Assembly (NCBI RefSeq): GCF_009765905.1
Contig: NZ_LMUO01000019.1
Coordinates: 1,312,484 to 1,376,483 of the forward strand
Length of the DNA: 64,000 nt
DNA from: Mucilaginibacter sp. L196
Lineage (GTDB): Bacteria; Bacteroidota; Bacteroidia; Sphingobacteriales; Sphingobacteriaceae
Direction: 5' to 3'
Shown: positions 1 through 7,786 of the stretch, piece after piece
Layout: every line of letters starts with the position of its first letter
Numbering within the stretch: the stretch's first letter is position 1
The notes under the pieces: generated by a model
Seen by the model: the letters and a program-made list of their open reading frames with translations, nothing else
The model's database searches: none
Told to the model about the DNA's origin: nothing
Translations under genes and position numbers: made by a program

Positions 1-88
1 GCGGCACAATGAGTGATACGTTTGAAAGAGCCGTTACCTGGCTGTTCTTTTTAACAAAAGTTTTGGTGATATTTTTTAGTTCGATCAT
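1..88 (-). CDS. metN: Methionine ABC transporter ATP-binding protein, N-terminus only (window edge)
   Basis: Only the first ~29 codons are in the window; the gene runs off the left edge. The visible N-terminus (MIELKNITKTF, then a Lys-rich stretch and ALSNVSL) matches the start of MetN, the ATPase of the D-/L-methionine importer. An in-frame ATG two codons upstream (base 94) is an alternative start. The Walker motifs lie outside the window, so a related ABC ATPase cannot be excluded. About 150 bp upstream is a palindromic motif (238-254) that recurs upstream of the encapsulin/cysteine desulfurase operon, which suggests shared sulfur-responsive control. Confidence 0.7.
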   Translation of the reverse strand, partial: MIELKNITKTFVKKNSQVTALSNVSLIVP

Positions 89-237
89 TTCCATGCGAGC
101 AGAGATTTAATTTCGATTTACTGTTTGGTAGGGTATTTTACATTCCTAAACTTCAGTGAACAATGGATTAAAGCAACCCGAATGTTCATGCGAAATAACA
201 AATGGCCGCACTACTTTTAAATTCCGGCAAATATATC

Positions 238-254
238 CTATAAAACCTATAGAT
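238..254. promoter_or_regulatory. Putative operator CTATAAA-N4-ATAGAT upstream of metN
   Basis: The bases read CTATAAA, ACCT, ATAGAT. The same half-sites with the same 4-nt spacing occur at 3225-3241 and 7546-7562. The rest of 95-382 shows no gene. The regulator is unknown; an Rrf2/CymR-type repressor is one possibility (inference). Confidence 0.4.
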
Positions 255-382
255 AAAAAGATAATTATAAAACTGACATTGGTATCAATTATCTGAACAT
301 AACCTGGAACATTTAATTATAATTCCTGAAGATCAATATTTATTTAGCCTATTGTTTAACCCATTTTCCGAGTTCTCATATG

Positions 383-454
383 AGGCGTGAGAACGGGTTC
401 GAACCGTTGTAAAGAGTTTTGCAGACTCCCGCCTAACCACTCGGCCACTCCGCC
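383..454 (-). tRNA. tRNA-Cys (GCA), acceptor stem with an extra base
   Basis: The minus strand folds as a cloverleaf. The 5' strand is GGCGGAG, the D arm is GCC/GGC, the anticodon loop is CTGCAAA (anticodon GCA), the T arm is AACGG-TTCGAAC-CCGTT, and the discriminator is U as expected for tRNA-Cys. The 3' acceptor strand reads CTCACGCC, where CTCCGCC would pair perfectly, so one A must bulge. This gene lies downstream of, and on the same strand as, an intact tRNA-Cys. It may be functional, a decaying duplicate, or carry a sequencing insertion. Confidence 0.8.
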
Positions 455-479
455 TTATTGTTTAAAATTAGATTGACAA

Positions 480-551
480 TTTATTCAGAAAAACAGGAAA
501 AGCGACCAATAGGAGCAGCTATCTGCCACTCTCCCTTGTTTGTTCTGAATA
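480..551. repeat. Imperfect inverted repeat between the two tRNA-Cys genes
   Basis: TTTATTCAGAA on the left and TTCTGAATAAA on the right form an 11-bp stem, extended imperfectly inward by AAACAGG/CTTGTTT. It lies in the spacer of a probable tRNA-Cys tandem transcript and could be a processing hairpin. No protein gene is seen in the spacer. Confidence 0.4.
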
Positions 552-597
552 AAAAAACTGAAAATCACTTGATTATCTATTTCCGCTTAGATAATCG

Positions 598-668
598 AGG
601 TCAGAAGCGGAATTGAACCGCTGTACCAGGTTTTGCAGACCTGTGCCTAACTACTCGGCCATCTGACC
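598..668 (-). tRNA. tRNA-Cys (GCA)
   Basis: The minus strand gives a complete cloverleaf. The acceptor GGTCAGA/TCTGACC is perfectly paired, the D arm is GCC/GGC, the anticodon stem-loop is CAGGT-CTGCAAA-ACCTG with anticodon GCA, the T arm is AGCGG-TTCAATT-CCGCT, and the discriminator is U73. Just 3' of it on the transcript is a small inverted repeat (GATTATCT/AGATAATC, near 571-596), possibly a processing or termination hairpin. The second tRNA-Cys follows about 140 bp downstream. Confidence 0.93.
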
Positions 669-678
669 TAATAAAATG

Positions 679-898
679 CTTCAATACTAAACCTAACATG
701 ATTGCTGAAACTATCCTGTAATAAAGGAAACTTATCAATCGGTTTTAAATAGGCTAGCCATTTTAGCAAATTCTTCATTATTATATAATTCTTCAATACT
801 AAACCTAACATGATTGCTGAAACTATCCTGTAATAAAGGAAACTTATCAATCGGTTTTAAATAGGCTAGCCATTTTAGCAAATTCTTCATTATTATAT
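679..898. repeat. Tandem duplication, two 108-bp copies with 112-bp period
   Basis: Bases 679-786 and 791-898 are identical over 108 bp. The array sits between the tRNA-Cys at 668 and the antiporter stop at 898. On the minus strand each copy contains a short open frame starting MKNLLKWLAYLKP. The 112-bp period is not a multiple of three, so the second copy is read in another frame and the frame ends at the tRNA gene. It looks like a gene remnant duplicated next to a tRNA gene rather than an active gene. Confidence 0.9.
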
Positions 899-2166
899 TA
901 TGCTATAGTCAATTTTAGCTTATCTTGTAATTTTTGTTCCTTCAAAAAATAATACTTCATTATTGGCCCCGAAATAACCATGGTAACCACCGTCATTACA
1001 ACCAATCCTTCAAATACAGGCCCGCTTATAATTTTTGCTTGTAAAGCGATTAGCCCCAAAACGATCTCCTGTGAACCACGGGCATTCATTCCGAAAGCCA
1101 CAGCCACCGATTCATTCCTGGTCATTCCACTTAAAGAACTTCCAATGCGGGCTCCTATCAGCTTTGCAATAAATGCAATTACTAGGATGAGGGTTACAAT
1201 TTCGAAGTTGAAATTGGCTACATAATTTAATCTTAAACCTACTGAAGCGAAAAAGAGAGGGGCCAAAACGTTTAGGGTAAATTGGTGCAATACCTGTTTA
1301 TGCGCTTCAGTAAAATATTCAGAGTCGCTAATGGCAACACCCACTAAAAATGCACCGAAAACTGCGCGTACACCCAAGGCTTCGGTAACTGCGGCGCCTA
1401 TAAAACAAAGGCAAACAGCCACAGTAAATACATTACTCGCCTTCCCGCTTTTACCGGCATAGGCAAGTAACTTGTGTATAACCCAACGCCCGCCGGTAAG
1501 CATAAAGACAGCGAATAATACAACTGAGATAACCGACCAAAAGGAAACTTGCTCTTTTCCCGAGTTCATCATCTGGATAATGATTGAAAACAATATCCAC
1601 CCCAGAAAATCGTCAACCATCGCTGCGGTCAGTACAATATTACCGATCCTCGTTTTAAGGATATCCAAATCAAGCAATATCTTAGTAATGACAGACAGCG
1701 CAGTAATGGAAAGCGCGGTGCCAAAAAATAGCGATGTCACCAACTGATTGTTGACACCATTAGCAAAATGATCTTTAAACAGAACCCATACTGTTAAAAA
1801 CCCAATGGCAAACGGAAACAATATCCCGGATAAGCTAATGGCAATCGCCTGTTTACCATTTTGCCTTATCTGTTTTAAATCAACTTCGAAACCCGCTATA
1901 AACATTAAAAGGATTATACCAATATTAGCTATCCCATCAAATGCGCCACTAGCAGCTGGGGCGGCAATGAATATACTTTTAAATAGCTCAGGGAACAGAG
2001 TGCCCAGCAAAGTAGGCCCTACAATTATTCCTGCGAAAATTTCACCAATAATTGCCGGGAGCTTATACCTGCGACAAATTTCACCCAGAAATCTTGCTGG
2101 TATCAGGATAAGCAGTAGAATCAATAAAAAATGGATGATTTCTGTAGAGCTGAGTTTACTAATCAT
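898..2166 (-). CDS. Kef-type cation:proton antiporter (CPA2 family)
   Basis: This 422-residue polytopic inner-membrane protein has the Na_H_Exchanger fold and no fused TrkA-N domain. It shows about 12-13 hydrophobic segments, a VDD pair in a membrane helix near residue 185 (typical ion-binding acidic residues) and the late GAFLVGVAI and MNARGSQEIVLG motifs of CPA2 transporters. It likely exchanges Na+ or K+ for protons. The start fits the family N-terminus. It lies 107 bp downstream of the PhyH gene on the same strand, with no link in function evident. Confidence 0.88.
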   Translation of the reverse strand: MISKLSSTEIIHFLLILLLILIPARFLGEICRRYKLPAIIGEIFAGIIVGPTLLGTLFPELFKSIFIAAPAASGAFDGIANIGIILLMFIAGFEVDLKQIRQNGKQAIAISLSGILFPFAIGFLTVWVLFKDHFANGVNNQLVTSLFFGTALSITALSVITKILLDLDILKTRIGNIVLTAAMVDDFLGWILFSIIIQMMNSGKEQVSFWSVISVVLFAVFMLTGGRWVIHKLLAYAGKSGKASNVFTVAVCLCFIGAAVTEALGVRAVFGAFLVGVAISDSEYFTEAHKQVLHQFTLNVLAPLFFASVGLRLNYVANFNFEIVTLILVIAFIAKLIGARIGSSLSGMTRNESVAVAFGMNARGSQEIVLGLIALQAKIISGPVFEGLVVMTVVTMVISGPIMKYYFLKEQKLQDKLKLTIA

Positions 2167-2273
2167 AAGTGTCTTTTTAAATATATGGCTGAACTAAATG
2201 CTTTGACTTAACCGCTGCTAGTTTTTTCCTCCTGATAAAGTAGCCTATAATAATTGCAATGATCATAGCTATT

Positions 2274-3080
2274 TTATTTAACGAGGCCTGCAAAACGTTG
2301 ATAGAATGCGGTAGGGCTACCTTCGTGTTTGGGTTCAAATTTCCCGGCGATGATGGGGATATAAATCACTCTCCTGCGGCTAGCCTCACCCGATATAGAT
2401 GATTGCGCTACGCGATGCCATAAACGGCCGTCGTGTATAGTCAAGTCTCCAGCCTCCGGAATAATTGCTATTTCGTTTTTATCAGCACCGTTATCAAGGA
2501 AATATTTTTTACGAAACAACATGCGATACAAATTCTGTTTATGTGTGCCGGGAAGTATTCTTAAGCCGCCATTTTCAGGCTTTAGCGAATCCAAGTGGAT
2601 CCCAACATTGAGCATCGGATTTAGTTTTTGACCCTGGAAAACGTCCCGCAAACCATCAGTGTGCCAGCCCATTTTGGTGAAGCCACTATCAGGGCCATTT
2701 ACGTAATGATTAAATACCATTCCGTCTTTTTCGGTAGCACCTAACCTTGCTCCCGCCCCTACCAGGTTAAGCAATACATTAAACCTTGGATCTTTTGTAA
2801 ACTCAGAAAATATAAGATGATGCAGATTAATAAACGCGAAACGCTGCACAATGGCAGATCCATCTAAATCCTTTCCGTACTTAATAGGTACACCATTTAC
2901 TTTCTCAACTTTGTTAGTGATCCAGTTTTGTTGCACCTGTTCTGAGGCCCGTATAAAGTCTGTAACAGTTTCGGGGTTAATAAAATTCTTAAAGTGTATA
3001 AAACCGTTACGGTTAAAAAAAGTTTGTTGTTCGGCAGTAATTTCAGCGCCAAGGCTGAACCTTTGATAGGCCATATCCAT
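2274..3080 (-). CDS. Phytanoyl-CoA dioxygenase (PhyH) family protein
   Basis: This 268-residue protein is a probable Fe(II)/2-oxoglutarate-dependent oxygenase. The 2-His-1-carboxylate iron site is visible as HTD (His140, Asp142) and a distal WHRVAQ (His222), followed by an Arg-rich strand (about 235-237) suited to 2-oxoglutarate binding. Substrates in this family vary widely (phytanoyl-CoA, ectoine, many small molecules), so none is assigned. It lies 200 bp downstream of the encapsulin/SDR operon on the same strand and has its own upstream palindrome (3225-3241) resembling the encapsulin operator. Confidence 0.85.
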   Translation of the reverse strand: MDMAYQRFSLGAEITAEQQTFFNRNGFIHFKNFINPETVTDFIRASEQVQQNWITNKVEKVNGVPIKYGKDLDGSAIVQRFAFINLHHLIFSEFTKDPRFNVLLNLVGAGARLGATEKDGMVFNHYVNGPDSGFTKMGWHTDGLRDVFQGQKLNPMLNVGIHLDSLKPENGGLRILPGTHKQNLYRMLFRKKYFLDNGADKNEIAIIPEAGDLTIHDGRLWHRVAQSSISGEASRRRVIYIPIIAGKFEPKHEGSPTAFYQRFAGLVK

Positions 3081-3220
3081 GAAAAATAAAAAGAAAAATA
3101 AATGAATTAGTTAATTAAATACTTGTGGCATTAATAACAACAACAGCAACACAAGCCAATCCGGGTGGATGGCATTCGCATGGACTTTGCGGTGTTTATT
3201 TTACTGTTTTGATTCATTTT

Positions 3221-3247
3221 AAATGTCTACTAACTTTATAGACATTT
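3221..3247. promoter_or_regulatory. Putative operator upstream of the PhyH gene (inverted repeat)
   Basis: AAATGTCTA (3221-3229) and TAGACATTT (3239-3247) form a perfect 9-bp inverted repeat. Read on the minus strand the core is CTATAAA-GTTA-GTAGAC, matching the half-sites found upstream of metN and the encapsulin operon. A further partial copy (ATAGACAAATG) follows at about 3253-3263. Confidence 0.45.
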
Positions 3248-3279
3248 CAAATATAGACAAATGTTTATAAAACAAAAAT

Positions 3280-4038
3280 TTATTTTACTTTTTTATATAA
3301 ACCGGCCGTAATACGCTCAATTAATGACTTATTAATATAACGTGATCCAGTTGCAGATAGCTTGTTTAGCAAACCTGGGATAATTTCTGCTTTTTGATTA
3401 AACATTCCCTCTACCCCTATTTTTGCCACCTCATTGGGTTGCATGTTAAATTTTTCAGCAAGCTCTGCTAAGGAATCCATACCGGCGCGTTTTGCAAAGC
3501 CGGTATCGGTAGGCCCTGGACAAAGGCAGCTTACCGATACCGAGCCTTTTAATTCTATTCTTAAAGCCCTGCTAAACGAGAGTATAAAAGCTTTGGAAGC
3601 AGCGTATAAAGCTAATGTTGGAACCGCCTGGTACGCTGCCGTACTGGATACGTTTAAGATATAAGAAGGTTGTTTTTTTAACTGCGGCAATAAGTAATAC
3701 GTTAACTCAATAACTGCGTTTATATTCAACTGCAACATGTTTAACTGCTGGCCAATGTCGCTTTCATCAAAATTACCCCACAAACCGTAACCTGCGTTAT
3801 TGACTAAAATGGAAACAGGAAGGTTCTTGCAAAATTCAGCCACTTTTTTTGCAGCACCAACTTCGGAAAGATCAATGGTAAAATACAATGCCTCTCCCGG
3901 AAGTTTAGTTGCCAGCTCTTCAAGTTCAGGAGCCGACCGTGCAATCAGAATTAATTTATATCCTTTTTTTGCTAATAAGACTGATATCTCCCGACCTATT
4001 CCTTTACTTGCCCCCGTAATTATCGCGTATAAATCCAT
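3280..4038 (-). CDS. Short-chain dehydrogenase/reductase (SDR)
   Basis: This 252-residue classical SDR has the cofactor motif TGASKGIG (8-15), the NNAG motif (80-83), and catalytic Ser (about 131), Tyr145 and Lys149 in YAASK. It is an NAD(P)-dependent oxidoreductase of unknown substrate. It starts 29 bp after the serine acetyltransferase stop on the same strand, so it is probably the fourth gene of the encapsulin operon. The link to sulfur metabolism rests on position only. A hydrophobic C-terminal stretch is typical of DltE/YqjQ-type SDRs. Confidence 0.88.
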   Translation of the reverse strand: MDLYAIITGASKGIGREISVLLAKKGYKLILIARSAPELEELATKLPGEALYFTIDLSEVGAAKKVAEFCKNLPVSILVNNAGYGLWGNFDESDIGQQLNMLQLNINAVIELTYYLLPQLKKQPSYILNVSSTAAYQAVPTLALYAASKAFILSFSRALRIELKGSVSVSCLCPGPTDTGFAKRAGMDSLAELAEKFNMQPNEVAKIGVEGMFNQKAEIIPGLLNKLSATGSRYINKSLIERITAGLYKKVK

Positions 4039-4067
4039 ATAACAATGTTAATTTCTGAATATGGCTA

Positions 4068-4880
4068 TTATTCTTCGTTAACTTCAATCCTTAATTGATG
4101 TGTATTGAAAACTCTTGAATATGGGGCCACCGTTTTTGTTAAAAACACACTACCGCCGATAACGCTATCATGCCCTATAACTGTTCTTCCGCCAAGTATA
4201 GTACTTCGGGCATAAATAATCACATTGTCTTCCACGGTAGGGTGCCTTTTAACATCAGACAAGACCTTGCTTACCTGCGCCGCTCCTAAAGTAACACCCT
4301 GATAAATACAAACATTTTTACCAATAATACTCGTGGCACCAATGACAATGCCAGTGCCATGATCAATGAAAAAAGGAACATCAATTTGGGCATTTGGATG
4401 AATATCCACACCAGTTTTACCATGTGCATGCTCACTTAGTATACGAGGTAAAATAGGAACTGATAATTGTGATAACCTATTGGCAATCCTATAAACCGCT
4501 GTTGCATAAAAACCTGGATAAGAAACTATTACTTCATGTATACTGATCGCGGCGGGGTCTTCTTCATAAATTTTTGTTGCATCTAACCTCAAGTTTTGAT
4601 AGATCTCTTCAAGCGAAGCGTAGAACTTATAAACAACCTCATCTATATTAATGGTTGATGGGTCAAGGTAACTCAACAAAATATTTTCAAGATCAATTTG
4701 GTTCTTTTTAAGCTGTCCCTCATATATAGCCTGCCTGTTTAAACGGTTATTGGGGAAAAGAAATTCAAAAAGATCTGATAGCCAATCTACCGCTTGCCTA
4801 AAAGATGGGGTTGCCTCCCACTCTGCCTTGTGAACCTGGTACAGGTGCTCAATAAATGTGCTTATGCGGTTTTCTTCCAT
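4068..4880 (-). CDS. cysE: Serine O-acetyltransferase (CysE/EpsC type)
   Basis: This 270-residue enzyme acetylates serine with acetyl-CoA, giving O-acetylserine for cysteine synthesis. An alpha-helical N-terminal region (about 1-150) precedes a left-handed beta-helix of hexapeptide repeats: DIHPNAQID, then FIDHGTGIVIG with the catalytic His, then IYQGVTLGA. It starts 2 bp after the cysteine desulfurase stop, which indicates translational coupling. A serine acetyltransferase next to a family 2A encapsulin and cysteine desulfurase is a known arrangement and points to cysteine/sulfur storage or flux control. Confidence 0.93.
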   Translation of the reverse strand: MEENRISTFIEHLYQVHKAEWEATPSFRQAVDWLSDLFEFLFPNNRLNRQAIYEGQLKKNQIDLENILLSYLDPSTINIDEVVYKFYASLEEIYQNLRLDATKIYEEDPAAISIHEVIVSYPGFYATAVYRIANRLSQLSVPILPRILSEHAHGKTGVDIHPNAQIDVPFFIDHGTGIVIGATSIIGKNVCIYQGVTLGAAQVSKVLSDVKRHPTVEDNVIIYARSTILGGRTVIGHDSVIGGSVFLTKTVAPYSRVFNTHQLRIEVNEE

Positions 4881-4882
4881 GT

Positions 4883-6568
4883 TTATTTTTTAAGACCGTG
4901 GAGTGTTTTTACAAGTAAATCAACCTCAGCACAGGTATTATAAAATGCTAGCGAAGGCCTTACCGTACTCTCTACACCCAAACGGCGCAAAATAGGCTGC
5001 GCGCAATGATGTCCTGAACGTACCGCGATTCCCTGTTTGTTTAGTTCGGCGCCAACCTCTTCGGTTTTATAACCATCCAGTACAAACGAAAGCACACTTG
5101 CTTTTTCAGCAGCGGTACCAATCAGTCGTAAACCCGGAACCTGTTTCAACAGACCAGTTGCGTATTCAAGCAGAAAATGTTCGTATTGCGCAATGAAGCC
5201 CATGCCAATTCGTGTAACATAGTCAATGGCGGCGCCTAATCCTACAGCGTCGGCAATGTTGCCTGTACCTGCTTCAAATCTGCCCGGTGCATTATGATAA
5301 GTAGTATGTTCAAAAGTTACATCCTTTATCATATTGCCACCACCCTGCCAGGGCTGTGTGACATTTAGTAATTCTTCTTTGCCATAAAGCACACCAATAC
5401 CAGTTGGCCCAAAAACCTTGTGGCCGGAGAAAACAAACCAGTCGGCATCAAGCGATTTTACATCAACCGGCATATGTGAAACAGATTGCGCGCCATCAAC
5501 CAAAACCTTAGCACCCGCTGAGTGCGCTATTTGAACAATTTGTGCAGCAGGTGTTACCGTCCCCAGTGCGTTTGATACCTGAGTAAAGGAAACTAATTTG
5601 GTTTTAGGCGTTATCCGTTTTACATATTCATCCAGCAAAATCTGTCCATCATCATCTACGGGTATAACCTTAATTGTTAGATTTTTTTTAGCCGCCAATT
5701 GCTGCCACGGAACAATGTTAGCATGGTGCTCCAGGTGGCTTATAATGATCTCGTCGCCCGCATGCAGATACTGTTCTCCCCAGCTTTTTGCTACCAGGTT
5801 TATAGACTCTGTTGTACCACGCGTAAAAATTATTTCATTAACCGAACCGGCATTTAAAAATCCTTGAACTTTTTTGCGGGCACCTTCATAGGCATCTGTG
5901 GCACGGGCTGCCAATTCATGCGCTGCACGATGTATGTTTGAGTTCTCGTGTTCATAAAAATAACTAATACGGTCAATAACCTGCCTTGGCTTTTGTGTAG
6001 TGGCGGCATTATCCAGCCATACCAGCTGTTTACCATTTACATTTTCTGAAAGTATCGGAAAATCTTTCCTGATGAAATTTACGTCAAATCCGGGAAGTGT
6101 CGCCGCGGGCTTATCCTTTAAAAAATAATAAGCAGCGGGGTCGGTGCCAAATCCGGTTAAGGGTATTTGTGGTAAATTGGGGGTAGTTACAATGCCATTT
6201 AACACCTGTTGTAATTGCTTTTCAAATGGCTGCTCTTGTTGAAAAGGCAAATGAAAAAGACTATCAGGAATTAGTTCAAACGGTAAAAAACTGCGCCCCA
6301 AATCCTGCTCAACGGGTTGAATAGAAGCATTCAACCCAGGATCATTAAAACCTGTTTGCGGGTCCTGAAGATTAACCGCATTGCCATGATGGATACCCGA
6401 TGGACTAACGCCACTACCTGCTACTGAAACAGGCGGTTTGGTGGCATCATAAGGATTATACTCAGGTAAAACAATATCTTCATTGGGCTGTGCCTTAAAG
6501 AGTTGATTGGCTAGAGTTTGCAGTTCCTGAATATCGGGTAAATTCCCCGAATTAGTATTTGTACTCAT
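4883..6568 (-). CDS. Family 2A encapsulin cargo: SufS-like cysteine desulfurase with N-terminal targeting extension
   Basis: This 561-residue PLP enzyme takes sulfur from cysteine as a persulfide, leaving alanine. Residues ~165-561 form a SufS-type fold with the PLP lysine in SGHKVFGPTG (about Lys384), an HLEHHAN motif near 278-284 and the catalytic Cys in RSGHHCAQP (about 522). Residues 1-160 are a Pro/Gly/Asn/Gln-rich extension absent from ordinary SufS (about 410 residues); it matches the disordered cargo-loading domain known for family 2A cargo. The gene overlaps the shell gene by 17 bp. No SufU/SufE partner is in the window. Confidence 0.94.
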   Translation of the reverse strand: MSTNTNSGNLPDIQELQTLANQLFKAQPNEDIVLPEYNPYDATKPPVSVAGSGVSPSGIHHGNAVNLQDPQTGFNDPGLNASIQPVEQDLGRSFLPFELIPDSLFHLPFQQEQPFEKQLQQVLNGIVTTPNLPQIPLTGFGTDPAAYYFLKDKPAATLPGFDVNFIRKDFPILSENVNGKQLVWLDNAATTQKPRQVIDRISYFYEHENSNIHRAAHELAARATDAYEGARKKVQGFLNAGSVNEIIFTRGTTESINLVAKSWGEQYLHAGDEIIISHLEHHANIVPWQQLAAKKNLTIKVIPVDDDGQILLDEYVKRITPKTKLVSFTQVSNALGTVTPAAQIVQIAHSAGAKVLVDGAQSVSHMPVDVKSLDADWFVFSGHKVFGPTGIGVLYGKEELLNVTQPWQGGGNMIKDVTFEHTTYHNAPGRFEAGTGNIADAVGLGAAIDYVTRIGMGFIAQYEHFLLEYATGLLKQVPGLRLIGTAAEKASVLSFVLDGYKTEEVGAELNKQGIAVRSGHHCAQPILRRLGVESTVRPSLAFYNTCAEVDLLVKTLHGLKK

Positions 6569-7472
6569 GATAGTTTCCTAAGTCAACGTCTTCCAAAACA
6601 GCAATAGCATCATCCACCAAAACAGCTAAAGAGCAGTATAATGATACCAAGTACGATGCTATAGCTTTATTATTAATGCCCATAAATCGAACAGAAAGGC
6701 CTGGCGATTGCTCTCCAGGTAAACCCGGTTGGAATAACCCGACTACGCCTTGCCTGCTTTCGCCGGTACGCAATAGTATAATTTTGGATTTATTATTTTC
6801 GATAGGTAATTTATCCGATGGGATAAGCGGTATACCTCTCCAGGTAATAAATTGTGAACCGAAAAGAGAAACCGTTGGCGGCGGTACACCCCGGCGAGTA
6901 CATTCCCTGCCAAAAGCGGCAATTGCCAATGGGTGCAGTAAAAAGAAACCAGGCTCTTTCCAAACTTTAGTGATCAACTCATCCAAATCATCAGGCGTAG
7001 GCGGCCCTAACCTGGTTTTAATTTTTTGGCTAGGAACTACGCTGTGTAATAATCCATATTCCTGGTTATTTATCAGTTCACTTTCTTGCCTTTCTTTAAC
7101 AATCTCAATAGTTAATCGCAGCTGTTCACTTATTTGGTTATAAGGTTTACTATATAGATCAGATACCCTTGTATGAACATCTAATACGGTATTTACAGCG
7201 CTTAAATTATATTCACGGGGATCTTCAACGTAGTCAACAAATGTTGATGGTAATTCGCGTTCATCACGTGAGGAGCAATCAACCTCTACATTTTGCGCGT
7301 CTTTTACTTTGTTCAAACGGTATACACCCGATTCAACCGGCACCCAGTTCAGTAGTTGAGGTAACCAGCGCGGTGTAATTCTTGATAATTGAGGAACGGT
7401 ACGTGTAGCTATAGCTAACTGCCTCGCGGCAACGTCGCCTAATGCGGTTTGTTTTGTTTTTTGATCTGCCAT
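6552..7472 (-). CDS. Family 2A encapsulin nanocompartment shell protein (SrpI-like)
   Basis: This 306-residue protein matches the SrpI-type HK97-fold shell. It has the N-terminal arm with DVAARQLA and VPQLS, then ITPRWL, LLNWVPVESGVYR, the LGPPTPDDLDEL segment and a C-terminal GINNKAIASYL region. Such shells self-assemble in the cytosol around cysteine desulfurase. In cyanobacteria SrpI is induced by sulfur starvation. It is the first gene of the operon and overlaps the cargo gene, which supports co-expression. A near-perfect palindrome and a -7-like box lie upstream. Confidence 0.95.
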   Translation of the reverse strand: MADQKTKQTALGDVAARQLAIATRTVPQLSRITPRWLPQLLNWVPVESGVYRLNKVKDAQNVEVDCSSRDERELPSTFVDYVEDPREYNLSAVNTVLDVHTRVSDLYSKPYNQISEQLRLTIEIVKERQESELINNQEYGLLHSVVPSQKIKTRLGPPTPDDLDELITKVWKEPGFFLLHPLAIAAFGRECTRRGVPPPTVSLFGSQFITWRGIPLIPSDKLPIENNKSKIILLRTGESRQGVVGLFQPGLPGEQSPGLSVRFMGINNKAIASYLVSLYCSLAVLVDDAIAVLEDVDLGNYHEYKY

Positions 7473-7521
7473 TTTAACTGGGATTTAGATAAATTTATTT
7501 ATGCTTTGGTATACTATATTG

Positions 7522-7529
7522 CAAGTATA
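7522..7529 (-). promoter_or_regulatory. Candidate -7 box of the encapsulin operon
   Basis: On the minus strand the bases read TATACTTG, one mismatch from the Bacteroidota -7 consensus TAnnTTTG, 50 bp before the shell ATG. The palindrome at 7536-7565 covers the region where the -33 box would lie, so a protein bound there would affect initiation directly. Confidence 0.4.
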
Positions 7530-7535
7530 ATAAAT

Positions 7536-7565
7536 AGACTATAAAATCTACGTATTTTATAGTCT
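7536..7565. promoter_or_regulatory. Palindromic operator upstream of the encapsulin operon
   Basis: AGACTATAAAAT (7536-7547) and ATTTTATAGTCT (7554-7565) are a perfect 12-bp inverted repeat with a 6-bp spacer. On the minus strand it contains CTATAAA-ATAC-GTAGAT, the motif also seen at 238-254 and 3225-3241. The rest of the 314-bp gap 7473-7786 is AT-rich with no recognisable gene. Confidence 0.55.
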
Positions 7566-7786
7566 TTATTTTAGCAAAAATAAATAATGAGAAGATAGTT
7601 GAGTTTCTTTCACACGAGTTGAATACAAGCCAGCTTTTGAAACTTGCAAAAGAGAACACTAACTCATCTTTAATAAAACATTGATAAGTAAGACATTATG
7701 TAGAATACATAAACGAACTATCACATTTTATGATCTCACCGACCTATGCCCTTAACATCGGAACAGGTTATAGAACAACGAGACGA

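Noticed and set aside
668..850. 60-residue frame over the tandem duplication
   Set aside because: It extends into the tRNA-Cys and depends on the duplication; treated as a gene remnant rather than a gene.
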